The notes under the pieces: generated by a model
Told to the model about the DNA's origin: nothing
Seen by the model: only the letters and a program-made list of their open reading frames with translations
Databases searched by the model: none
Made by a program: the position numbers and the translations under genes
In this document: positions 18,901 to 30,900 of the stretch, piece by piece
Position numbering within the stretch: position 1 is the first letter of the stretch
How the letters are laid out: the number at the start of each line of letters is the position of its first letter
Assembly: GCA_029202525.1 (NCBI GenBank)
Contig: CP119325.1
Location: 5,802,001-5,866,000 of the forward strand
Length of the DNA: 64,000 bases
From: Candidatus Pseudomonas phytovorans
Lineage (GTDB): Bacteria; Pseudomonadota; Gammaproteobacteria; Pseudomonadales; Pseudomonadaceae
Direction: 5' to 3'

Positions 18901-21900
18901 AATCGGTACTGGTGTGGTCGGCGTCAACGGCACTTTCCTCATCAGTCTCGACCCGCCAGTGCAGCCGGGTGAGCAACTGAATCTGGTGCAGACCGACCCG
19001 AGCGGCAATGCCTCCGAGGCGCTGCAGTTCGAAGTGCCGGTAACCACTGCCCCGGCCAGCCCGAGCGACCTGGTGTTCGCCGAAGACGGCACCAGTATCA
19101 GCGGCACCGCGCCTGCCGGCACCCGCGTGGAAGTCCATGATGCCAATGGTGCACTGATCGGCAGTGTGATAGCTGGCCCGGATGGCAGCTTCACCGTCAC
19201 CCTCGACCCGATCCAGGCCAATGGTGAACTGCTGGACGTGGTCGCCATCGATGATGCTGGCATATCGTCCCTGCCAGCACAGGTCACCGCGCCGGACATC
19301 ACCGCACCTGCCGCCCCGAGCGAACTGGCCGTCAACGCTGACGGTACGGTAGTCACCGGCCGCGCCGAGCCGGGCAGCACCGTACGCGTGCTGGCCGCCG
19401 ATGGCACCACCGTGCTGGGTAGCGTGGTCGTTGGCGCCACCGGCAGCTTCAGCATCACCCTCAATCCGGCACAGGTCGACGGCGAAGTACTGCAAGTCAC
19501 CGCCACCGACGCTGCGGGTAATGCCTCCACCGCCGGTAGCGTTACTGCTCCGGATATAGACGGTGTCGATACCACGCCACCGCAAGCTCCGACTAACCTG
19601 GTAATCGGCCTGGCCGGCAGCCAGTTGAGCGGGCGTGGCGAGGCCGGCACTACCGTGCAGGTTCGCGATGGCGCAGGCACTGTGCTGGCAACCGGCACTG
19701 TCGGCCCGGATGGTAGCTTCATCCTCACCTTGTCCCCTGCCGTGAACGACGGCAGCACGCTGCAAGTCACCCTCACCGACGCCGCTGGCAACGTCTCGCA
19801 ACCCGGCACAGTCGCTTCGCCGGATCTGCAAGCGCCTGCGCAGCCGACCGACCTGGCCCTGGTCGATGGCGTCACCTTCACCGGTCGCGGCGAGCCCGGC
19901 GCCACGGTGCAAGTGCGTAATAGCGCCGGCAACGTGATTGGCACCGGCCTGGTCAACCCGGACGGCACCTTCAGCGTCACCCTGTTCCCGGCTCAGGCCA
20001 ATGGCGAGGCGCTGGACGTGCGGTTGGTAGATACTGCTGGCAACAGCTCTGCGCCGCTGCAGTTCGATGCACCGGACACCACCCCGCCTGCGGCGGTCAG
20101 CAATATCGTGGTCGGTACCGGTGGCCTGGTGCTCAGCGGTCGCGGCGAAGCCGGTGCCACTGTTGAAGTACGTGATGCAGGCGGTACTGTCATCGGCACC
20201 GCCACGGTCGGCGCCAACGGCACCTTCGTGGTCAACCTCGACCCGGCAGCCCAACCGGGCGCCGCACTGAGCCTGGTACAAACCGACCCAAGCGGCAATG
20301 CATCCGAAGCCTTGCAGTATGAAGTACCGCTGACCCCTGCCCCCGCCAGCCCAAGCGACCTGGTGGTCGCCGCAAATGGCACCAGCATCACGGGGTCTGC
20401 CCCGGCCGGCAGCCGTGTTGAAGTGCACGATGCCAATGGCACGCTGGTCGGCAGCGTGGTGGTGGGTGCCGGAGGCACCTTCACTGTCATCCTCAACCCG
20501 GCCCAGGCCAACGGCGAGCTGCTGGATGTGGTGGCCATCGACGGCACCGGGGCATCGTCCCTGCCGGTGCAGATCAGTGCGCCGGATATCACTGCCCCGG
20601 CCGCACCGAGCGAACTGGCGATCAATGCCAACGGCACCATCGTCACCGGCCGTGCCGAAGCGGGCAGCACCGTGCGTGTGCTGGCTGCCGATGGCACCAC
20701 CGTGCTGGGTACGGCGATAGTGGGCGCCACGGGCAGCTTCAGCATCACCCTTAGCCCGGCACAGGTTGACGGAGAAGTGCTGCAAGTCACCGCCACCGAC
20801 GCTGCGGGTAATGCCTCCACCGCCGGTAGCGTTACTGCCCCGGATATAGACGGTGTCGATACCACGCCACCGCAAGCCCCGACCAACCTGGTAATAGGGC
20901 TGGCCGGTGGCCAACTGAACGGCCGCGGTGAAGCGGGTGCCAGCGTGCAGGTGCGCGATGGCCAAGGCAACGTACTCGCCAATGGCACGGTCAACCCGGA
21001 TGGCACTTTCCAGATCACCCTGACCCCACCGGTAAACGATGGCAGCACCCTGCAAGTGGTGCTGACCGATGCCGCCGGCAATGCCTCCGCGCCTGGCACG
21101 GTGACCACCCCAGACCTGCAAGCCCCTGCTCAGCCGACTGGCCTGGATCTGGCTGACGGTGTAACCCTGACCGGCAGCGGCGAGGCAGGCGCGACGGTGC
21201 AAGTACGCGATGCCTCCGGCAACGTGATCGGTACCGGCGTGGTCAACCCGAACGGCAGCTTCAGCGTTACCCTGGCCCCTGCACAGGCCAATGGTGAGGC
21301 CCTCGACATCCGCCTGGTAGATGCCGCCGGCAACACCTCTACCCCTCTGCAGTTCGATGCACCGGACACCACCCCACCGGCCGTGGTGAGTAGCATTGTG
21401 GTGGGTGCCGGTGGCCTGACCCTGAGCGGGCGCGGCGAAGCTGGCGCCACCGTCGAAGTACGTGACGCCAACGGCACGCTGATCGGCACCGGCACGGTGA
21501 CTGCAAACGGCACCTTCCTGCTCGACATCGACCCGGCTGCGCAGCCGGGCGAACGCCTGAGCCTGGTGCAGACCGATGCCAGCGGCAACGCCTCCACCGC
21601 CCTGGAATATGATGTGCCGCTGGTGACCACGCCTGCCAGCCCAAGCGACCTGGTAGTGGCCGAGGACGGAACCAGCATCAGCGGTGCTGCCCCGGTGGGC
21701 AGCCGCGTCGAGGTGCATGACGCCAACGGCGCGCTGGTCGGTAGCATCGTGGTCGGTGCCGAGGGAACCTTCACCGTGGTGCTCAACCCGGCCCAGGCCA
21801 ACGGCGAACTGCTGGATGTGGTGGCCATCGACAACAACGGCACCTCATCGCTGCCAGTGCAAGTCAGTGCGCCGGACATCACCGCGCCAGTGGCCCCAAG

Positions 21901-24900
21901 CGACCTGGCGGTCAACCCGACCGGTACCGTGGTCACTGGCCGCGCCGAGGCAGGTAGCACCGTGCGTGTGCTGGCCGCCGATGGCACCACCGTGCTGGGC
22001 AGTGTGCTGGTGGGTGACACAGGTACGTTCAGCATCGGCCTCACCCCGCCACAAGTGGCCGGCGAGCAACTGCAGGTAACGGCTACCGATACTGCGGGCA
22101 ATGCGTCCACAGCCGGTACCGTCACCGCACCGATCATCGACAACGGCGGTGACACTACACCGCCAGAGCCGGCCACCAACCTGGTGATCAGCCTTGACGG
22201 GCGTACCGTTTCCGGCCGCGGCGAAGTGGGTGCCACTGTCGAAGTACGCAACGACCAAGGCGAGTTGCTGATCAGCGGCACTGTGCAGCCGGACGGCAGC
22301 TTCAACGTACAACTGCCGACCCCGGTAGTTGATGGTTCGTCTCTGCAGGTGACCCTGACCGATGCCGCAGGCAACGTGTCGACCCCAAGCCCGCTGACCA
22401 CACCAGACCAGGTAGCGCCGCCGCAACCCACTGGCCTGACCCTGGCCGACGGCGAAACCCTGACCGGCAGCGCCGAACCTGGCGCGCGGGTAGAGGTGCG
22501 CGATGCTGGGGGCAACCTGATTGGCAGCGTCATTGCAGGGCCCGATGGCAGCTTTACCCTCACCCTCGACATACCCCAGGCCAACGGCGAAACCGTGTCC
22601 GTCACCGCTACCGATACGGCGGGCAACACGTCGGTGCCACTCAGCTACGCGACACCGGATATCACCCCACCCGGTGTCATCACCAACGTGGTAGCCGGTG
22701 CCGGCGGCCTGGCAGTTTCTGGCCGGGGCGAAGCAGGTGCCAGCGTTGAGGTGCGTGATGCCAATGGCACCGTCATCGGTACCGGCACCGTCGCGCCCAA
22801 TGGCACCTTCGTGGTCGAACTCGACACCCCGCTGGTGGCAGGCGAAACCATCGTGCTGGTACAGACCGATGCCGCTGGTAACCCTTCGGTAGGCCTGGGC
22901 GTGATCGTGCCGAACGTACCGGTACCAGAAAGCCCGACTGGCGTGGTGGTCGCCGGCGATGGCAGCTCTGTCAGCGGTACCGCTCCTGCCGGTTCGCTGG
23001 TGGAGGTACGCGATGCCCAAGGGACCGTGGTGGGCAGCGTGCAAGCCGGGCCGGACGGCAGCTTCACCATCGGCCTTACGCCTGTTCAGGCAAACGGTGA
23101 AACACTGGACGTGGTGGCTATCGATGCCGATGGCAACAGCTCGCTGCCGACCCAGGTCAACGCACCGGACATCACCCCGCCCAACGAGGCGACCGAACTG
23201 CAATTGAGCAACGATGGCAGCACCCTGACCGGGCGCGGCGAGCCTGGCACCACGGTGCAGGTCATTGATGCCCAGGGCAATGTGCTGGGCAACGCCCAGG
23301 TGGGCCTCGACGGTGTCATCAGCGTGCAGCTGGTACCACCGCAAACCGACGGCCAGGAACTGGACGTAGTGCTGCGCGACGGCGCAGGCAATACCTCGAC
23401 CGCCACCATCATCGCCCCCGACCTGGACGGCCCGCTGCAACCTTCGGGGCTGGCCATTGATACCGCTGGCATTCACCTGACCGGCCAAGGCCAGAGCGGC
23501 TCGACCATCACCGTGCGCGATGCTGACGGCAATGTGCTGGGCACCGCCACAGTGGGCGCGGACGGCCGCTTCGATGTCACCCTTAACGCAGCGCAACGCA
23601 ACGGCGAAAGCCTGACCGTGGACGCCACCGACAGCCTTGGTAACAGCGCAGGCCCGGTGAGCTTTACCGCACCAGACACCACGCCACCGCAAGTGGTTAC
23701 CACCCCGGCCATCGACGAAACCGGCACCACCGTGACCGGCATCGGCGAACCAGGTGCCACCGTCACCGTGCGCGGGCCAGACGGTACTGTGCTGGGCAGC
23801 GCCGTGGTCGGCGTAACCGGCGGGTTCGAAATCACCCTCGACCCGCCACAAACCAATGGCCAGGCGCTGACCGTGGAACAGCGCGACACGACCGGCAACC
23901 TGTCGGCGGCCGTAGACCTGCCTGCACCTGACAGCGAGGCACCGGCCATCCCCGGCGGCCTCACCCTTTCGGGCGACGGCAAAACCCTTACTGGTACCGG
24001 TGAACCCGGTGCGCAGGTGACCGTGACTGGCACGGCCGGCGCGGTAGTAGGCACCGCCACCGTGCAACCCGATGGCAGCTTCAGCGTGGCCATCAACCCC
24101 GCACAGGTGAACGGCCAGACGCTGACCGTCAGCCAGGCGGACAGCGCCGGCAACCCTTCCCCTGCCGACATCGTGACTGCACCCGACCTTGAGGCACCGC
24201 TGCCAGCGCTGGGCATAGGCCTGGACCCTGCCGGGACCACGCTTACCGGTCAGGGCGAACCCGGCAGTACCGTGGAAGTACGCAATGGCAACGGTGACCT
24301 GCTGGGTTCCGCGCTGGTGGAAGAAGACGGCAGCTTCAGCGTGTCGATCGCACCTGCGCAGACCAACGGCGAAACGCTGTCGGTGGTCCTGATCGATGGC
24401 GGTGGTAATGCCTCGCCATCGACCAGCTATACCGCCGATGACAGCACCGCGCCAACCGCGCCGGCCGGCCTCACGATTACCCCGGGCGGCAGCGCCATCC
24501 AGGGCACCGGCGAGGCAGGCAGCACCGTCGAGGTTCGCAACGCCGCCGGCGACCTGCTCGGCAGCGTCGTGGTACCGGCTGGTGGCAACTTCACAGTACC
24601 GCTGGCACCTGCGCAGCTTGATGGGCAGAACCTTGATGTGACGCTGACCGATACCGCGGGCAACGTCTCTGACATTACCCCGATCACCGCGCCAGACATT
24701 ACCCCGCCAGCACTGCCAACCGGGGTAACAGTCAGCGACGACGGCACCACCGTCACCGGCAATGCACCAGGCGCCAGCACTGTTACTGTCACCGACAGCA
24801 CGGGCAACGAGGTCACCGTGCCGGTCAACCCGGACGGCAGCTTCAGCGTGCCACTGACCAACCCGCAGACCAACGGCGAAACCGTGACGGTGGTGGTGAC

Positions 24901-27900
24901 CGACGCAGCCGGTAACGATTCGGCGCCGGTGACGACTACTGCACCTGACACCACTGATCCGCTACCGGCCACCGGTGTGACGGTAAGCCCGGATGGCGGC
25001 ACCGTAGGCGGCACCGCAGAACCGGGCAGTACCGTGGTCGTGCGTGACGCCGACGGCAACCCTGTCGGCAGCGGCACCACAGGCCCGGACGGCACATTCG
25101 TAGTGCCGGTCGATCCGCCATTTGCCGCTGGCGGCAGCGGCACCGTGGTGGTCACCGACCCGGCGGGCAATGACTCCACCGAAACACCCGTGGCAGGCCC
25201 GACCGGCAACGAAGTCGAAACGCCAACGTCGCTTGCGATCAGTGCCGACGGCTTCCTGCTGACTGGCCAAGGCACCATCGGCTCGCTGATCACCGTGACT
25301 TCCGGCGGCACCACCCTGGGTACCGCCACGGTCGGTAGCGATGGCACCTTCCGCGTGTTCTTCCTTAATGCACAGCTCAACGCCCAGATCCTGCAAGTCA
25401 GCGCCCGCGCCACCGTCGATGGCCAGCCCTCGATACCGACCACCTTGGTGGCCAACGACACCACGGCGCCGAATGCACCGACCGCAACCATCGACCGTAC
25501 CGGCAGCACGCTGACCGGCCAGGGCGAAGTGGGGGCAACCGTGCGCGTTACCGATGCCCAAGGCACCGTACTCGGTACCGCCCTCGTGGGCAGCAATGGC
25601 TTGTACAGCCTCAGCCTCACACCACCTGTGGCCAACGGCCAGAACCTGGTCATCACCCAGGCCGACGCTGCCGGTAACGTGTCGCTGGCGGCCAGCGTGC
25701 AGGCACCCGACCTGCAGGCACCGCTGGCGGCCAGCAACCTCAGCCTCAACGGCGCGGCCACCGTGCTCAGCGGCCAGGGCGAAGCCGGCGCCAGCGTCAC
25801 CGTACGCGATGCCAGCGGCGCCATCCTGGCCACCGGCACCGTCAACCAGAGCGGCCAGTTCCAGATCACCCTGCCCAACGCGCAGACCAGCGGCAGCCCG
25901 CTGCAGGTCACCCTCAGCGATGCTGCGGGCAACGTGTCCGGCCCGGCCAGCCTGGCCACGCCAGACCGCACGCCACCCGCTGCCATCACCAACCCGGCAT
26001 TGAGCCAGGATGGCCGACAGCTGTCCGGCAGCGGCGAAGTGGGGGCTACCGTGCAGGTGCGCAACGCCGCCGGTACCGTGCTGGGCACTGCCACGGTGGG
26101 CGCCGACGGTCGCTTCACGGTGACCTTCGATACCCCGCAAGCCACCGGCCAGGCGATCGGCGTGACGCAAGTGGATGCTGCTGGCAATACGTCGCCAGCG
26201 GTCAACGTGCAAACCCCGGACCTGACCCCTCCAGCACCGCTGACCAACGTGGTGCTGAACAACAACGGCCTGACCCTGACCGGCCTCGGCGAAGCCGGCG
26301 CCAGCGTCACCGTGCGGGGTGCCGACGGCACCATCATCGGCACCGGCCTGGTAGCGGCCAATGGCAGCTTCACCCTCACGCTCACCAGTGCCCAGCTCAA
26401 CGCCCAGCACCTGAGCGTGACCCAGACCGACGCGGGCAACAACACCTCCACCGCTGTAGCGGTCACCGCGCCAGACTTCACGCCGCCCGCCGCACCGACC
26501 GCGCTGGCCCTGGCAGGCACCGGCCTGCAACTGACCGGTAACGCCGAAGCCGGCAGCACCGTGACCGTGCGCGATGCCAGCGGCAACGTGCTGGGCACGG
26601 CGGTAGCCACCAGCAACGGCACCTTCCAGGTCACCCTGAACAGCGCCCAGACCAATGGCCAGACCTTGCAGGTAACGGCCACCGATGCAGCGGGCAACGT
26701 ATCGCCGGCCGCGCCTTACACCGCAGCCGATACCACGCCGCCAGCCGCCGTGACCAACCTGGCGGTCTCCGCCAGTGGCGCCACCCTGACCGGCAATGGC
26801 GAAGCAGGCGCAACCGTCACCGTGCGGGCACCCGACAATACCGTGCTGGGCACCGCTACGGTCGGCGCCGACGGCCACTTCAGCGTGGCCCTGTCGCCGG
26901 CCGCGATCACAGGCGAAAGCCTCAGCGTGGTTCAGGCGGATGCCGCGCAGAACCTCTCCCCTGCGCAAAACGTCACCGCGCCGGGCCTTCTGGCACCGGC
27001 AACACCCGACAACCTGGTCCTGGCCGCTGACGGCCTGTCGGTTACCGGCACGGCAGCGGTGGGCAGCACGGTCAAGGTGTTTGGCCCCAATGGCGTATTG
27101 CTGGGCAGCAGCCCGGTAGCCAACGACGGCACCTTCACCGTCAACCTCGGCAGTGCCCAAGCCAACGGTGAAGTGCTGCACGTCAGCGCCACCGGCAGCG
27201 ACGGCGCAGTCTCGCTGCCGGCCACCCTGCTGGCACCGGACACCACCGCACCGCTACCGCTGACCAACCTGGTGCTGTCCAACGACGGCCTGGTACTCAG
27301 CGGCCGCGGCGAACCCGGCGCCACCGTTACCGTAAGCGGTGAAGGCGGTATCGACCTGGGCACCGCCGTGGTGGATGCCAACGGCAACTTCAGCGCCAAC
27401 CTGAGCAGCGCGCAACTCAACGGCGAGCGGCTCGGTGCCGTGCAGTGGGATGCGGCCGGCAACGAGTCCAACAGCGTCAGCCTGACCGCGCCAGACCGTA
27501 TCGCACCGGACGCCGCCGTCAACCTGGCATTTGCCGGGGGTGGCAGCCTGCTCAACGGCAGCGGTGAAGCCGGCGCCGCCGTGAAAGTGCTGGCGGTTGA
27601 CGGCAGTGTATTGGGCAACGCAACGGTGCGCGCCGACGGCACCTTCCAGGTCGCCCTCAACCCGCCGCAGACCAACGGCCAGCAAGTGCATGTGGTATTG
27701 ACCGATGCCGCTGGCAACCAGTCGGATTCCAGTGCAATCACCGCCGCCGATACCACGCCACCGGCAGCGCCAACGCAACTGGCGATTTCCAGCGATGGCA
27801 TCACCATCACCGGCCGCGGCGAAGCCGGTGCCGAGGTGGTGGTGACAGGCCCAGGCGGCGCAGTAATCGGCAGCGCTTTCGTCGACGCCAGTGGCCACTT

Positions 27901-30900
27901 CACCCTTACCCTGAGCCCGGCACTGGGCAATGGCGAGCTGCTCAGCTTTACCCAGGCGGATGGCACCGGCAACGTGTCGGCGGTGGCCACCCTGCTGACG
28001 CCGGACTTCACCCCACCCGCACAGCTCACCGCAGTAGCGGTCAACACCGACGGCAGTGTAGTTACCGGCCTTGGCGAAGCCGGTGCAACGGTAACGGTGA
28101 GCAACGCGGCCGGGCTCGTGCTGGGTACCGGCACGGTGCTTGCCGACGGCAGCTTCCGGGTCGCGCTTTCGACCCCGCAGATCAATGATGAATTGCTGTC
28201 GGTGCAGCAGGCCGACCCACCCGGCAACATCAGCGCGCCGGTCGACGTGCGGGCGCCGGACCATACACCGCCTGCGCCTGCTACCGAGCTGCGGCTCAAT
28301 GCAGCCGGTGACGTGCTGACCGGGGTGGGCGAGCCGGGCGCTACCGTGCGCGTGTTCGTCGGCATCGTCGAAATCGGCGCCCTCAACGTTACGGTTGGCC
28401 CGAACGGCACGTTCTCGATCGCACTCAACGGCGCACAGCTCAACGGCCAGGTGTTGCAGGTAACCCTGACCGACAGCTTCAGCAACGTGTCGACGATCAG
28501 TGCCGTCACGGCGGTGGACATCACCCCACCGGCCGGCGTCATCGGTGACATCAATAGCAGCGGCACCCAATTCGTGGGTACCGCCGAGCCCGGAACACGG
28601 GTCACCATCATCAATAACCAGGGTGACCTGCTCGGCCAGGTGACCGTGGACCCGGACGGCACGTTCGTCATCGACCTGGCCACTGCGCAAATCAATGGCC
28701 AAGAACTGACCATCATTGCCCAGGACGCCACTGGCAACCCTTCCGCGCCGCTGTTCGTGACCGCACCCGACCTGACGCCACCGGTACAACCGAGCAACCT
28801 GTTGCTCAACCTGCTGGGTACCTCGATGACCGGTACTGCCGAGGCCGGCAGCATCATCACCGTGCGTGGCCCGAACAACAATGTGCTGGGCACGGTGGTA
28901 GTGGGCGAAGACGGCCAGTTCACCGTGCCGGTCAATCCGGCACAGAACAACGGCCAACTGCTGAGCGTGGTGTCCACGGACGCTGCCGGCAATGCTTCGC
29001 TGCCCGCCGCATACCAGACCAATGACACTTCGCCGCCTGCCATAGTCACCAACCTCAGCATCAACAACAGCTTCAACGTGCTGACCGGTAAAGGGGAAGC
29101 GAATGCGACGGTCACCGTCAGCGTTGGCGCAACGGTGCTGGGTACGGCTGTGGTGGACGCAGCCGGCAACTTCCAGGTCAGCTTGGTGCCCAGTGTCGGC
29201 TCGCTGGCTATCCTGTCTGTGACCCAGTCCGACGGGGTCAACACCTCGGCGATTGCAAGCTACATCACCCCGCTGTTACCGCCACCTGTACCACCGACCA
29301 ACGTCACGCTGGCAAGCGACGGTTTGACGCTGGCGGGTAAAGCCCCCACCGGGGCGAGCATCCGCGTCTACGATGCCAATGGCAACCTGATCGGTAGCGG
29401 CGCGTCCAACCTCAATGGCGACTTCACCCTGACGTTGAACACGCCACAACTTAATGGCCAATCCCTCTCGGTGACGGCACTGGCGGTGCTGGGTGGCGAA
29501 TCGCAACCCACCTTCGTGCAGGCCGCAGACATCACCCCACCGGCCAACCCGGTGGTGACAAGCTGGTCGACCAACGGCCTGGTGCTGACCGGTACGGGGG
29601 AGGCCGGCGCCACAGTGACCGTGCGCGATGCCAGCAACAACGTGCTCGGCACGGCGGTGGTAAATGGCGGTGGCGTGTTCACCGTCAACCTCAACGCCGC
29701 GCAGCTCAATGGCCAGGTGCTGGGCGTCAGCCAGACCGACGCCGCTGGCAATCTTTCCGGCACTACCAGCGTCATCGCCGTCGATGTTCAGCCACCGGCC
29801 GCACCAACCAATGTAACCATCAACGGCACCGGCACCGTACTTGGCGGCAACGGCGAGGCAGGCGCCACCGTCACCGTGCAAGGCCCGAACGGCCAGGTCG
29901 GTACAGGTGTGGTGCAGGCTGACGGTACGTTCAGCATCACGCTGAACACACCACAGAACGACGGGCAACAGCTGGTCGTGCGCCAGTCCGACCCTACCGG
30001 CAACCTGTCAAGCAGCGTCAACCTGAACGCGCCGGACACCACACCGCCAGTCGCGCCGTTGGCCACCATCAACGCCAATGGCACCTCGGTCAGCGGCTCT
30101 GGCCAGGTCGGCAGTACCGTCAACGTGCGCAACAGCGCCGGTACCTTGCTCGGTACCGCCACGGTCGGCAGCAACGGCCAGTTCGTGGTCAGCCTGGCAG
30201 CCGCGCAGATCGATAACCAAGCTTTGAGCGTGACCCTCACCGACGCAGGGGGCACCTCGACCGGCACTGCGCTCACCGCGCCGGACCTGACCCCGCCAGC
30301 GGCTGCCGGCAACCTGCTGATCAGTGCCGACGGTGCCACCCTTACCGGTACCGGCGAAGTGGGTGCCACGGTGACCGTGCGCAGTGCCAACGGCACCGTG
30401 CTGCAAACCGCGACCGTGCGGCCGGATGGCGGCTTCACGGTGACCCTGAGCCCGGCGCAGGACAACGGCCAGATACTGTCGATCACCGTCAGCGACCCGC
30501 GCGGTAATGTCTCTGGCAACGTCAACATCACCGCACCGGATGTGGATGCCAACGCCCCGGTCATCGCCAGCGACAACCTGGCGACTGCCACCGTCAACCT
30601 GGTGCCAGTCAGCGCCACCAAGACCTACACCGACAGCTTCAGCACACTTTTGTCGGGCTTTACCAAGACCTACACCTGGACAGTGGCGGCCGGCACCACG
30701 GTTGACCCGACCCTGACGCTGACTACCAACAGCGTGCTGGCGCTGCTCAACAACGCCACGTTCACCCTCCAGGTAAAAGACGCCACCGGCGCGTGGGTCA
30801 CCCTCGCCACCGGTAACACCCAGGGCCTGCTCGACCTGATCGTGCTGCCGATCGGGCTGCAGGTCGATATCGGCAGCCTGCAAGCAGGCGACTACCGCCT

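Noticed and set aside
18236..21718. Very long open frames on the minus strand inside lapF (up to 1160 codons), plus others at 12955-14826, 21845-24067 and 24427-29244
   Set aside because: They are mirror frames of a GC-rich, repetitive coding sequence. Their translations are low-complexity shadows without start signals or known domains, and the plus strand carries the clearly real adhesin.
13372..30540. Regular repeats that might suggest a CRISPR array or satellite
   Set aside because: All units keep one open reading frame with conserved protein motifs and lengths in multiples of three, so they are protein domain repeats.
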